From NCBI GenBank assembly GCA_023411395.1, contig JAEYOV010000058.1, forward strand, positions 1 to 30,505: DNA of 30,505 nt, written 5' to 3'. The stretch comes from Bacillota bacterium (lineage in GTDB: Bacteria; Bacillota; Clostridia; Christensenellales; Aristaeellaceae). Shown piece after piece: positions 8,623-16,554 of this stretch (position 1 is its first letter; each line of letters opens with the position of its first letter). The position numbers and the translations under genes are program-made. Under the pieces are notes generated by a model. That model was not told the DNA's origin. It did not search any database and saw nothing but the letters and a program-made list of their open reading frames with translations.

Positions 8623-9696
8623 TCAGCAAATTTTCTGCGCCTGCATCTGGGCACGGACGCAAAGCTCCGCGGCCTTGAAGGCGTGCTCCTGCGTCATGGC
8701 GTTTTCGGTGCGGCTCAAACAGTCCAGGATCAGTTGCCCAAAGAAGGGGTAGCCCACCTGCCCGGTCACATCAAAACGCTTCTCTCCGCTGCCATTGACA
8801 AGCAAAACGTGATTGCCCGACGTATCGTCCGAGCAGATGTCGATGTATTTGCGGATTTCGATGTAGCCTTCCGTTCCAAGGATGATGGTGCGCCCGTCGC
8901 CCCAGGAGCGAAGCCCGTCCGGCGTGAACCAGTCGACACGGAAATAATTGGTGCAGCCATTGTCCGCTACCAGCGTGGCGTCGCCAAAGTCGTCCAGCTC
9001 GGGATAACCTGGGTGGGCGTAGTTGGCAATCTGGCTGTGTGCAACCCTTGCGTCCCTGGCGCCGGAGAAGAACAGGAACTGCTCGATTTGATGGCTGCCG
9101 ATGTCGCACAAAATGCCCCCGTACTTTTTCTTTTCAAAAAACCATGGAGGGCGGCTTGAGGCATTCAGGCGGTGCGGCCCCAGGCCTATCACCTGCAACA
9201 CGCGACCGATGGCCCCGCGCTCGATCAACTGCCCGGCGTAGACGGCCCCTTCCACGTGCAGCCGCTCGCTGTAATAGACCATGTACTTTTTGCCGGTGAC
9301 TGCGGCCTTTTCCTGGGCCGACCCAAGCTGCGCGAGGGTCGTCAGCGGCGCCTTGTCCGTAAAGTAGTCCTTGCCGGCGTCCATGACCTCAAGCCCCAGC
9401 GCGCACCGCTCGCTTGTGACGGCGGCGGAGGCCACCAGCCTTGTTTCGGGGTCCTCAAGCACCTGCGCCTTGGATGACGCGGCTTTCGCCTGGGGGAATG
9501 CCTGCAAAAACTGCCTGACCTTTTCGGGATCGGGATCGTACACGTATTTGAGGGTGGCGCCCGCCTCCGTCAGGCCGTTGCACATGCCGAAAATGTGCCC
9601 ATGGTCCAGGGCCACCGCTGAGAAAACGAATTCCCCGGGCTTGACCACCGGATTGGGCTTTCCCTTGGGGGCGTAGTTCATGCCGTCCGCTTTCAT
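8623..9696 (-). CDS. Gfo/Idh/MocA-family oxidoreductase, divergent variant (third in operon)
   Basis: 357 residues. The overall layout is that of the Gfo/Idh/MocA NAD(P)-dependent sugar or inositol dehydrogenases: an N-terminal nucleotide fold to about residue 120 and a C-terminal alpha/beta substrate domain with GGILCDIGSHQIEQFLFF. It departs from the family norm. The glycine-rich GxGxxG loop is replaced by SAVALDHGHIFGM (residues 26-38), and the usual EKP lysine motif reads DKAP (114-117), so Lys115 is kept but the acid and spacing differ. The start is ATG 9696 with AGGAGGTG just upstream. That ATG overlaps the previous gene's stop as ATGA (9693-9696), so translation is probably coupled. 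It is the last gene of the operon, ending 150 nt from the bidirectional terminator. Substrate unknown, probably a sugar delivered by the linked importer. Confidence 0.85.
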   Translation of the reverse strand: MKADGMNYAPKGKPNPVVKPGEFVFSAVALDHGHIFGMCNGLTEAGATLKYVYDPDPEKVRQFLQAFPQAKAASSKAQVLEDPETRLVASAAVTSERCALGLEVMDAGKDYFTDKAPLTTLAQLGSAQEKAAVTGKKYMVYYSERLHVEGAVYAGQLIERGAIGRVLQVIGLGPHRLNASSRPPWFFEKKKYGGILCDIGSHQIEQFLFFSGARDARVAHSQIANYAHPGYPELDDFGDATLVADNGCTNYFRVDWFTPDGLRSWGDGRTIILGTEGYIEIRKYIDICSDDTSGNHVLLVNGSGEKRFDVTGQVGYPFFGQLILDCLSRTENAMTQEHAFKAAELCVRAQMQAQKIC

Positions 9697-10715
9697 AAAG
9701 CACCTCCTGATTCTAATGAAACCGGTTTGCCGGTTGCCGCCGACTCATAACAGCCGAATACCAGGGCCATGGTAGGCGCGATATCCTTTGGGGACAGGGG
9801 GAAATGCGTATCTGCCTGGATGGCCTGATAGAAATCGTCCATGCAAAGCTTGTGGCTGCTTCCCCAATAATCCTTGCCCAGCAATGGCTGACACTCCATT
9901 TTCTGTACGTTGGATGTGCCGTCGGGCAGGCGGACGATAACATCCGGGCCAAGCATTGTATAGGTGGCGTTTTCGCAGACGATTTCCAGCATTACCGGCG
10001 CATCCGTGCAATAGGCCGTGGTGGCGTAAAACAGCGCCGCGGCGTTCTGAAAGCGGATGTACGCCTCCGCCGTATCCTCCACCTCGATGGTTTTGGAAAG
10101 GTGGCGGTTATGCATGGAAGCTTCCACCGAAACAGGCGCGCCCAGCAAAAATACAAGCAGGTCCATGGTATGGATGGACTGGTTCATCAGCACGCCGCCG
10201 CCTTCGGTCGCCTTTTGGCCGCGCCAGCCGCTGCCCGTATAATACTGTTCGCCCCGCTTCCAGGTGACAAAGGCCCGCGCTCCCCTGATCCTGCCGGCCT
10301 GCCCGTTTCGAATCGCATTGCGCACATACTGCACAGGCGGGTTGTAGCGGTTTTGAAAGCAGACACCCACATGAAGGCCGCTTGCTTCTTCCGCGGAAAC
10401 AAGCGCGGAAAAATCCTCCGCAGAAATGGCCGCCGGCTTTTCCATAAAGACATGCACCCCGCGGGAAAGCGCCGCTTTAGCCATGGGCACATGCAGATGG
10501 TGAGGCGTTAAGATATGCAGCACATCCAGTGACTCATGATCCAATAATTCATTCAGGCTCTGATAAGCACGGGCATTGTATTTTTCCGCCATGGCCCGGG
10601 CCCGGCCTGGAATGATATCCGCGCAGGCGCAGAGCGTTGTGTATTCTGACTGGGAAAGCACCGCGGAATGCACGCCCGCGATGTTGCCGCAGCCTACGAT
10701 GGCACTTTTCATCAT
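9693..10715 (-). CDS. Gfo/Idh/MocA-family oxidoreductase (second in operon)
   Basis: 340 residues from the chosen start. It has a classical N-terminal Rossmann motif (VGCGNIAGVHS), the family lysine motif MEKPAAIS and a C-terminal substrate domain with GGGVLMNQSIHTMDLL. It should oxidise or reduce a cyclic sugar or related polyol with NAD(P); the substrate cannot be read from sequence. The open frame extends upstream to 10748. The start at 10715 is preferred because it is preceded by GAGGAA at about 10-nt spacing and puts the Rossmann strand at the normal N-terminal position. The next ATG at 10712 is also possible. The stop overlaps the following gene's start by four bases. The gap to the upstream oxidoreductase gene is 47 nt. 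Confidence 0.87.
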   Translation of the reverse strand: MMKSAIVGCGNIAGVHSAVLSQSEYTTLCACADIIPGRARAMAEKYNARAYQSLNELLDHESLDVLHILTPHHLHVPMAKAALSRGVHVFMEKPAAISAEDFSALVSAEEASGLHVGVCFQNRYNPPVQYVRNAIRNGQAGRIRGARAFVTWKRGEQYYTGSGWRGQKATEGGGVLMNQSIHTMDLLVFLLGAPVSVEASMHNRHLSKTIEVEDTAEAYIRFQNAAALFYATTAYCTDAPVMLEIVCENATYTMLGPDVIVRLPDGTSNVQKMECQPLLGKDYWGSSHKLCMDDFYQAIQADTHFPLSPKDIAPTMALVFGCYESAATGKPVSLESGGAL

Positions 10716-10762
10716 ACAGGGAAAATTCCTCTCCCACAATATGGGCATTGCCGGTTTTTTGC

Positions 10763-11938
10763 TTAAAGCGCGGCAGCCGTGCCCTTTACGTGGTAATCGC
10801 TTCCGACGGTGATGTTTTCATCTCCAAGGCTTGACAGAGAGGCCGCCTTTTCATAAAAGCGGGGCATATTTTGAAGCATCCCCTCCACGGTATAGAAGGG
10901 ATCGTCCCCTGAGATGGGCAGCGCGACAGTTGACCGCGTCGCGCCGGACTTGTAAATGGCGGTGATCAATTCGATGGTGCGCCGGCCGTCCTCCCCGGTG
11001 ATGGCGGGGGCGGCGCCGTTTTCCAGCGCGGCGAGCACGTTTTCGATCTGGCCGGTATGAATTTCATGCGCGACGGGCGGCAATTGATCGTAATAAGCGT
11101 TGATTTTCTGTTCCAGCGTTTCGTCCCTTTCGGGGAAGCCGTTGGGTCTGGAAACGGATGCATACACCTGCCACGGCGCGGAGAGGCGCGCCTTTTCGCA
11201 CTGGAAGATGAGCTGCTGCTCCTCCCCGTGATGGACGACGGAGCTTACGACCTGGGCCAGCGCGCCCTCATAGCGCAGGATGGCCACGGACAGATCCTCC
11301 ACCTCGGCGTTGTCATGGGCCACGTTGCCAAGGACGGCCGTTACCTCCTGAGGCAGGCCCATCATCCAGCCCAGCATGTCGATGTGGTGCACGGCGTGGT
11401 TCAGCGTACAGCCGCCGCCCTCCTTGCTCCACAGGCCGCGCCACCAAAGGTCATAATAGCAGTGGCCGCGCCACCAGAAGGAATCCACCTGAACATGGCG
11501 CACAGGCCCGGCCAGGCCGGCATCCAGCACCTTTTTCAAATTGGCGACAGGCGCGCGGAAACGGTTCTGGGCGATGGGGGAAAGAAGCTTTCCGTTTTTC
11601 TTCGCCGCCTCTATCATCCGGTCGCACTCCTGAAGGGAAGCGGCCATGGGCTTTTCCACGATGACGTTTTTGCCGCTGTTCAGGGCATTGATGGCAATTT
11701 CGGCATGCACGTAAGGCGGCGTGCAGATATCTATTAGATCAATGTCATCGCGGCCCAGGATGCTGTGATGATCATCGTAAACCTCACAGTCAAGATTGAA
11801 CCGCTTGGCCTTTTCCGCCGCCTTCTTAGGCACGATGTCCACCAGGGCTACAATTTTGCAGCGGTCCGGAAAGGATAAATAGCCCGCGATATGCGCCTGG
11901 GAGATATTGCCCGTACCCACTACGGCGACGCGAATCAT
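10763..11938 (-). CDS. Gfo/Idh/MocA-family oxidoreductase (first in operon)
   Basis: 391 residues from the chosen start. It carries the Rossmann motif VAVVGTGNISQAHIAGY at the N-terminus, the catalytic-lysine motif VIVEKPMAAS, and GGGCTLNHAVHHIDMLGWMMG in the C-terminal domain, the His/Asp pattern typical of the family. It is a predicted NAD(P)-dependent dehydrogenase of a sugar, sugar acid or inositol. The open frame continues to 11974, but ATG 11938 is preferred: it has AAAGGGG about 7 nt upstream and starts directly at MIRVAVVG. It follows the solute-binding protein gene across about 100 nt that hold a strong stem-loop. This suggests it is read from the same transcript at a lower level. 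Confidence 0.87.
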   Translation of the reverse strand: MIRVAVVGTGNISQAHIAGYLSFPDRCKIVALVDIVPKKAAEKAKRFNLDCEVYDDHHSILGRDDIDLIDICTPPYVHAEIAINALNSGKNVIVEKPMAASLQECDRMIEAAKKNGKLLSPIAQNRFRAPVANLKKVLDAGLAGPVRHVQVDSFWWRGHCYYDLWWRGLWSKEGGGCTLNHAVHHIDMLGWMMGLPQEVTAVLGNVAHDNAEVEDLSVAILRYEGALAQVVSSVVHHGEEQQLIFQCEKARLSAPWQVYASVSRPNGFPERDETLEQKINAYYDQLPPVAHEIHTGQIENVLAALENGAAPAITGEDGRRTIELITAIYKSGATRSTVALPISGDDPFYTVEGMLQNMPRFYEKAASLSSLGDENITVGSDYHVKGTAAAL

Positions 11939-11961
11939 AATGCTTCCCCTTTCATAAAGGA

Positions 11962-11987
11962 CGGCCGCCGTCAAAGAACGGCGGCCG
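11962..11987 (-). other. Strong stem-loop after the solute-binding protein gene
   Basis: A perfect 10-bp G+C-rich stem, CGGCCGCCGT (11962-11971) with ACGGCGGCCG (11978-11987), has a 6-nt loop. It lies about 50 nt past the solute-binding protein stop on the minus-strand transcript. No U-run follows on that strand, so it is more likely an mRNA-stabilising or processing hairpin than a full terminator. Partial termination cannot be excluded. Confidence 0.6.
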
Positions 11988-12038
11988 CTTGTGTTCTTTT
12001 CTCGGATTCCTGCCGTTTATCCTGCTTGGGTGCTGAAA

Positions 12039-13583
12039 TTACTTGTGCATATTGTCCCAGGCGGCAATCTTTTCTTCCATCACAGCCTGGCCGCCGTCCT
12101 TCATGTACTGGTCGCGAAGCTCACGGAACACCTTCAGGCAGTCTTCCGGCGCGGCCATGGTGGCCTTGGTGAGCAGCTCCTTCCTGAAGGCGGTGAGGGA
12201 CGTGCCGTACTGGGAGTCGGCCTTCAGGACCACGTCAAAGTGGAAGTTGGTGGTGATGGGATCGGTCATGGCTACATTGTACTCTTCCTCAAACAGGCCG
12301 GCGTAATTTTGATAGGATACCGCCTGGGCCTTGATGCGCAGCGACTCATCCGCGAACTGCTGGCCGTTGGTCAAAAGGGTGTAGTCGATGTTCTGCATCG
12401 TGTTGTACTTGCGCTCATCCTGCACATCCTGCAAAACCGGAATGCCGTCCTCGTTGATGATGTGGTGCACACCCTCTTCTCCGTTTTGCAGGAAGTACAA
12501 AACATCCAGATCCGTCAGCCAATCCATGTACATCACGGCCGCCTCGGGGTGCTTGGCATATACCGGAATGAAGCAGAAGATGCCGTTGGGGGCATACATG
12601 CCGTGGTAATACTTGGTGGGATCGGTGACGGACTCAAAGCAGTTCAGAGGACTGAGCTTGGCTTCCGGCACGTAGGCTTGCAGCGCGCTCAGGATGCCGG
12701 GAGAAACGCGGATGGGGTGGTCATAGTTGTAGGTGTAAGCGCCGGCCTGGCCGGAGCTTACCGCGTTCCACAAAAGGTTGCTGGCGTCCAGGGCGAAGTC
12801 GGGGGAAATGAGCCTTTCGTTGTAGAGCTTGTTCATGAAGAGCACAAAGTCCTCATACCCGTCCCACATGATGTCGGGCACGGTGGCAAGCGTCTTTTCA
12901 TCCAGGGTCTTGATGAAAGACAGCATCAGGTGGTTGAGGTTTGTGAGGTCGTTACCCATGGCGTAGGGGATCACGTTTTCCACGCCGCCGGGGTTCTGGT
13001 CGCGGAAGGCCACCAAAGCGTTATAGAACTCCTCCTTGGTGGTGGGCATTTTCAGACCCAATTTATCCAGCCAGTCTTCCCGGATGAAAAAGCCCTGGGT
13101 GGCCAGCACCACACGCTTGGCGGGGATGGCGTACTGGCCGCCCTCAAAGATGCCGTATTTGAGCAAGTCTTCGCCCAGGTATGCCTTAAGGCCCTGGCCG
13201 TACTCTTCGATCAGGCCGCTCAATTCCACCAGGCCGCCCTGCTGCACAAAGTTGGTGATCACGGCTTCGGTGTAGGTGAAGCAGATGTCCGCCGCCTCGC
13301 CGGAAGCCATCAGCACGTTCAGCTTATCCACTTCCTCGGTGCGGGGGATGACGACCCACTCGATCTTGATGTTCCGGGGATCGCCAAAGTTCTTTTGGAT
13401 CCAGTCCGTCCAATAGTTGTTGTCCACGGGCGTCCCGCCGGGGGTGCCACGGTCGAATATGGAGACCTTCAGGGTGACTTGTTTGTCATACCTGAACACC
13501 TCCTCCTTTGCTTCCCCTGCCGCAAGGGAAAGGGCGGGCAGGCACAGCATAAGGCACAGAAGCAGGGAGACGAATTTCTTCAT
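12039..13583 (-). CDS. Extracellular sugar-binding protein of a CUT1 ABC importer (LplA-like)
   Basis: 514 residues. The N-terminal signal peptide (MKKFVSLLLCLMLCLPALSLA) is followed by AGEAKEE. The mature part matches family 1 solute-binding proteins of the LplA/YtcQ type: VTLKVSIFDRG near the start, IEWVVIPRTEEVDKLNVLMASGEAADI, and GIFEGGQYAIPAK. It captures an oligosaccharide outside the membrane and hands it to the two permeases encoded just upstream. The start is ATG 13583 with AAGGAGGT upstream; the longer open frame to 13898 only overlaps the permease gene. Oddly, no lipobox Cys follows the signal sequence, although such proteins in Gram-positive bacteria are usually lipid-anchored. 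The gene is bracketed by two RNA hairpins. Ligand unknown. Confidence 0.9.
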   Translation of the reverse strand: MKKFVSLLLCLMLCLPALSLAAGEAKEEVFRYDKQVTLKVSIFDRGTPGGTPVDNNYWTDWIQKNFGDPRNIKIEWVVIPRTEEVDKLNVLMASGEAADICFTYTEAVITNFVQQGGLVELSGLIEEYGQGLKAYLGEDLLKYGIFEGGQYAIPAKRVVLATQGFFIREDWLDKLGLKMPTTKEEFYNALVAFRDQNPGGVENVIPYAMGNDLTNLNHLMLSFIKTLDEKTLATVPDIMWDGYEDFVLFMNKLYNERLISPDFALDASNLLWNAVSSGQAGAYTYNYDHPIRVSPGILSALQAYVPEAKLSPLNCFESVTDPTKYYHGMYAPNGIFCFIPVYAKHPEAAVMYMDWLTDLDVLYFLQNGEEGVHHIINEDGIPVLQDVQDERKYNTMQNIDYTLLTNGQQFADESLRIKAQAVSYQNYAGLFEEEYNVAMTDPITTNFHFDVVLKADSQYGTSLTAFRKELLTKATMAAPEDCLKVFRELRDQYMKDGGQAVMEEKIAAWDNMHK

Positions 13584-13607
13584 GAGACAGACCTCCTTAT
13601 TTTTTAA

Positions 13608-13628
13608 CCATCCGCATGCCGCGGACGG
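13608..13628 (-). other. Stem-loop before the solute-binding protein gene
   Basis: On the minus-strand RNA an 8-bp stem with one G-U wobble (arms 13608-13615 and 13621-13628, 5-nt loop) sits between the second permease stop and the solute-binding protein ribosome site. It has no U-run. Together with the hairpin at 11962-11987 it brackets the solute-binding protein gene. Confidence 0.45.
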
Positions 13629-13642
13629 TAATGCCCAGCCAT

Positions 13643-14545
13643 TTACTCCTTCACCGCGCCGATCATCACGCCCTGAACAAAATACCGCTGCAAAAAGGGG
13701 TACACCACGATGATGGGGACGGTGGCAAACACGATGGCCGCCGCCTTGATGGTTTCCGAGAGTACGGCGTTGCGGCCGCCCTCCAGCATATTGACCTGGG
13801 TATCCGTGCTGTTGAACACCACCTGGTACAATTTCATTTGAAGGGTATAGCGCTCGGTGGAGTTGATGTAGAAGCGCACATCGGCAAAGGAGTTCCACCT
13901 TGTCACGGCGTAAAAAAGGCTGAGGGTGGCGATGGCGGCGGTGGACAGCGGGAGCACGATCCTTAGGAGGACACCCATATCGGTGCAGCCGTCCAGCGCG
14001 GCCGACTCCTCCAGGCTATCGGGAATGCTTAAAAAGAAGTTGCGAAGGATGATGGTATTGTAGGTGCTGATCAAAATGGGCAGCACCAGCGAAAGAGGCT
14101 TGTCGATGAGGTTCAATTGCTTGATCCACAGGTACTCCGGTATGATGCCGCCGGAAAAGTACATGGGGATCAGGATGAAAAGCATCAGCCCTTTCCGGCC
14201 GGGAAGGGTTGCCTTGCTTAAGGGGTAGGCCAGAAGAATGCTGCCCACCATGGCGAACACGGTATAGCCCGCCGTGAGCACAATGGAGAAGATCAGGGAG
14301 GTTTGCATACCCTTGTCCATGAAAACGGAGACGTAAGCGTTAAAATCGAGATTCACCGGCCAGAGGGATACCTTGTGGGCCAGCACGGCGTCCCGGCCGC
14401 TCATGGACAGCGCCACCAGGTGAATGAGGGGCACGATGCATATCAGCACGCTTACAAGCACCACCGCGTAGATAAAGGCGGCGGAACCCATATAGCGCCG
14501 GCCCCTTGGCCCGCCGGGCCTTTTGCTCAATTGGGCGTTTACCAT
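13643..14545 (-). CDS. CUT1 ABC sugar importer, permease subunit (LplC/YtcP-like)
   Basis: 300 residues with about six hydrophobic membrane segments. The EAA cytoplasmic loop that contacts the ATPase is clear: EESAALDGCTDMGVLLRIVLP. Features such as PMYFSGGIIPEYLWIKQLNLIDKPL and TIILRNFF are typical of the LplC/YtcP permeases, which pair with LplB-type permeases and family 1 binding proteins. The start is ATG 14545, overlapping the upstream permease stop by seven bases (ATGGTAA). GGGAGGG lies upstream, so translation is probably coupled. The C-terminus FVQGVMIGAVKE is also typical. No ATPase gene is in the operon, so a shared MsmX-like ATPase elsewhere is expected. Confidence 0.92.
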   Translation of the reverse strand: MVNAQLSKRPGGPRGRRYMGSAAFIYAVVLVSVLICIVPLIHLVALSMSGRDAVLAHKVSLWPVNLDFNAYVSVFMDKGMQTSLIFSIVLTAGYTVFAMVGSILLAYPLSKATLPGRKGLMLFILIPMYFSGGIIPEYLWIKQLNLIDKPLSLVLPILISTYNTIILRNFFLSIPDSLEESAALDGCTDMGVLLRIVLPLSTAAIATLSLFYAVTRWNSFADVRFYINSTERYTLQMKLYQVVFNSTDTQVNMLEGGRNAVLSETIKAAAIVFATVPIIVVYPFLQRYFVQGVMIGAVKE

Positions 14546-15471
14546 AGGCCGCCCTCCCCCATCCGCTTTGCGCTTTGATTGGCCACCACCAGGAAGACCA
14601 TGTTCACCACCGAGCCAAACATGCCCACCGCCGTGGCAAAGGAATACCGGGCGTTCTTGATGCCCATCTTGTACACGAACGTGGATATGACCTCCGAACT
14701 GTTGGTCACCATATCGTTGCCCATTACGAAGGGCCGTTCAAAGCCGATGGAAACCATTTGCCCAAGCCGCAAAATCAGCATCAGCACAATGGTGGGGGTG
14801 ATGCAGGGCAGCGTTACATGGGCGATGCGCCGCCAGCGCCCGCAGCCGTCCACCTCGGCGGCCTCGTACAGCTCCGTGTTGACCGCGGAGATGGCCGCCA
14901 GATAGATGATGGTGCCCCAGCCCGCGCTTTGCCAGATGCCTGCGCCCACGTATACCGCCACCCAATTGGCCTCGTGCATCAGAAAATTAACGGGCTTGCC
15001 GGTCGCCAGGGTAACCAGATGGTTGACAAGGCCGTTGGTGGCAAAGATCTGGTTGACGATGCCCCCGATGATGATCCAGGAAAGAAAGTGGGGCAGGTAC
15101 AGGATCGTCTGCGAAATACGCTTGACGCGCATGGAACGCATTTCATACAGCAATATGGCCAGCGCTATGGGCACGGGAAAACCGAACAGCAAGTCCAGCC
15201 CGTTCAGGATGACGGTGTTTTTCAGCGCCAGCCAGAACTTGGGATAGGAGAATATTTCCTGGAAAATGGCAAAGCCGGTCCATTCGCTTTCCCACATGCC
15301 CTTGAAAATGTTGAAATTCTTGAAGGCCACCTGCAGCCCGGCAAGGGGCGCATACCGGAATACGGCATACTGGATCAGCGGCAGCGCCAGCATCAGATAC
15401 AGGTATTTGTGGCGGCTGATCTGTTTCATAAGCCTGCCTGCTTTCCGGGGCGCTTTTACGTCTACTGTCAC
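14539..15471 (-). CDS. CUT1 ABC sugar importer, permease subunit (LplB-like)
   Basis: 310 residues from the chosen start. Six membrane segments are predicted, beginning with YLYLMLALPLIQYAVFRYAPL. Family features include FKNFNIFKGMWESEWTGF, TILYLPHFLSWIIIGGI and the EAA loop ELYEAAEVDGCGRWRRIAHVTLPCI. It forms the translocation pore with the next permease. Two starts are plausible: GTG 15471 with AAGGGGGGG at good spacing, chosen here, or ATG 15429, which has a weak site but gives the commonly seen MKQ...HKYLYLML N-terminus. The open frame reaches to 16764, but that part overlaps the divergent AraC gene and is not real. It is the first gene of the operon and is read from the divergent promoter region at 15568-15596. 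Confidence 0.9.
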   Translation of the reverse strand: MTVDVKAPRKAGRLMKQISRHKYLYLMLALPLIQYAVFRYAPLAGLQVAFKNFNIFKGMWESEWTGFAIFQEIFSYPKFWLALKNTVILNGLDLLFGFPVPIALAILLYEMRSMRVKRISQTILYLPHFLSWIIIGGIVNQIFATNGLVNHLVTLATGKPVNFLMHEANWVAVYVGAGIWQSAGWGTIIYLAAISAVNTELYEAAEVDGCGRWRRIAHVTLPCITPTIVLMLILRLGQMVSIGFERPFVMGNDMVTNSSEVISTFVYKMGIKNARYSFATAVGMFGSVVNMVFLVVANQSAKRMGEGGLW

Positions 15472-15538
15472 GAGGCTTTCCCCCCCTTGGCATACAAATA
15501 GGAGCCCATCCAAGCCATTTTTATTTGTCAACGCGCTC

Positions 15539-15554
15539 CGGTTTTGGCAAACCG
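15539..15554. promoter_or_regulatory. Inverted repeat in the permease leader region
   Basis: CGGTTT (15539-15544) and AAACCG (15549-15554) are separated by TGGC. The site is about 70 nt upstream of the permease GTG start and about 15 nt upstream of the perfect palindrome at 15570. It could be a second operator of the LacI or GntR style or a small RNA hairpin. Confidence 0.35.
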
Positions 15555-15567
15555 TTCTCGTGCCCCC

Positions 15568-15596
15568 ATGATATTGTACAATATCGTCAAAGTAAA
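15568..15596 (-). promoter_or_regulatory. Likely promoter of the sugar importer-oxidoreductase operon
   Basis: On the minus strand TTTACT (15596-15591) is followed after exactly 17 nt by TATCAT (15573-15568). They match consensus at four and five of six positions. The spacer and the first bases of the -10 are occupied by a perfect palindrome. Predicted transcription would start near 15561 and give a leader of about 90 nt. Confidence 0.45.
15570..15585. promoter_or_regulatory. Perfect 16-bp palindrome, candidate operator
   Basis: GATATTGTACAATATC is a perfect palindrome between the divergent AraC regulator and the importer operon. It overlaps the proposed -10 and spacer of the importer promoter, so a bound dimer would block it. 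AraC-type regulators usually bind direct repeats, so another dimeric regulator is as likely. Confidence 0.55.
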
Positions 15597-15609
15597 TTGA
15601 AAAAATTGC

Positions 15610-15638
15610 TTGATATATTGCAAAAGTTGATATATGAT
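15610..15638 (+). promoter_or_regulatory. Promoter of the AraC regulator gene
   Basis: TTGATA (15610-15615), a 17-nt spacer and TATGAT (15633-15638) each match consensus at five of six positions. The nine bases TTGATATAT occur twice, at 15610-15618 and 15627-15635, exactly 17 bp apart. The second copy overlaps the -10 box. Such a direct repeat is a possible AraC binding site and would make the gene autoregulated. Confidence 0.6.
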
Positions 15639-15660
15639 GCAGGCAAGAGGTGAGGGGGAT

Positions 15661-16554
15661 ATGAGCAATCTGGCGGTATGGGATCCGGAGCACGCCATGG
15701 AGGACGAACGGGAATACGAGTTGTATCACCACAGTTGCCACCGCAGGGTCACCCCGGAATTTCACAGCCATGATTTTTATGAATTCTACCTTTTCATCTC
15801 CGGCGACGCCTCTCTCTACATTGAGGAATACGCCTACCGCATAAAACCGGGCGACGTGGTCATCATTCCGCCCGGACGCATGCACCGGGCCTACTTTCAC
15901 AATACAGAGGCGTATTATGAGCGCATGTTCGTTTACATCAGCAGGAATGCCCTTGGTGATATGGGCTCCAAGGATTTTTCGCTGCTGAACATCATTGACG
16001 GCTGCATCGGGCGCGCGCAGTTTTGCCATGCCCTTGGCGACAAGGATTTTGCCGCCTGCCGCTATACCATCAGCGAGATCATTTCCGACGCGGTGGGTGC
16101 GCCGCCGCACCAGCGCCTGATCAACCGCTGCAAGCTGACCATATTGATGACGCGGCTGTGCAAGCTGTTCGGGGAGGCGAGGGATGAACAAAGCTCCCGA
16201 TCCCTCAAAAGGGTGGCGGATGTGATCGCTTATATCAATGAACGCATCGGGCAGGACCTTTCCCTGGATGAGGTAAGCAGCCACTTTTACATCAGCAAGT
16301 ATCATCTGATCCGAGAATTCAAAAACTATACCAACCGGACCGTATACCAGTACATCGTTGCCAAGCGCATCATACAGGCCAAGCTGCTCATGCAGTCCGG
16401 CGTGATGCCCACCGACGTGTATTTGAAGTGCGGCTTCCGGGAATATACCAGCTTCTACAAGGCGTTCAAAAAGGAAACGGACCTGTCGCCGCAGCAATAC
16501 GTTGCATGCCTGAGCAGCAATGCACTGCGTGTTAAAAATATTGAAGAGATGTGA
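15661..16554 (+). CDS. AraC-family transcriptional regulator with cupin sensor domain
   Basis: 297 residues. The N-terminal cupin-type ligand domain (FHSHDFYEFYLFISGDASLYIEEYAYRIKPGDVVIIPPGRMHRAYF is seen in pieces at residues 34-78) precedes a C-terminal pair of helix-turn-helix motifs, about 190-290. The first is DLSLDEVSSHFYISKYHLIREFK and the second PTDVYLKCGFREYTSFYKAFKK, ending SPQQYV. It probably senses the imported sugar and controls the divergent permease operon. The start is ATG 15661 because AGGTGAGGGGG lies directly upstream; the ATG at 15634 lies in the promoter -10 region. The order AraC, divergent permease-permease-binding protein is common for CUT1 systems. Confidence 0.9.
   Translation: MSNLAVWDPEHAMEDEREYELYHHSCHRRVTPEFHSHDFYEFYLFISGDASLYIEEYAYRIKPGDVVIIPPGRMHRAYFHNTEAYYERMFVYISRNALGDMGSKDFSLLNIIDGCIGRAQFCHALGDKDFAACRYTISEIISDAVGAPPHQRLINRCKLTILMTRLCKLFGEARDEQSSRSLKRVADVIAYINERIGQDLSLDEVSSHFYISKYHLIREFKNYTNRTVYQYIVAKRIIQAKLLMQSGVMPTDVYLKCGFREYTSFYKAFKKETDLSPQQYVACLSSNALRVKNIEEM

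Noticed and set aside
11991..13607. Plus-strand open frame of 538 codons opposite the solute-binding protein gene
   Set aside because: The minus strand has a clear signal peptide, ribosome site and family match. The plus-strand frame has none and is a G+C-driven shadow.
13584..13898. Longer start for the solute-binding protein
   Set aside because: The extra part overlaps the permease gene out of frame, while ATG 13583 has an ideal ribosome site and begins a signal peptide.
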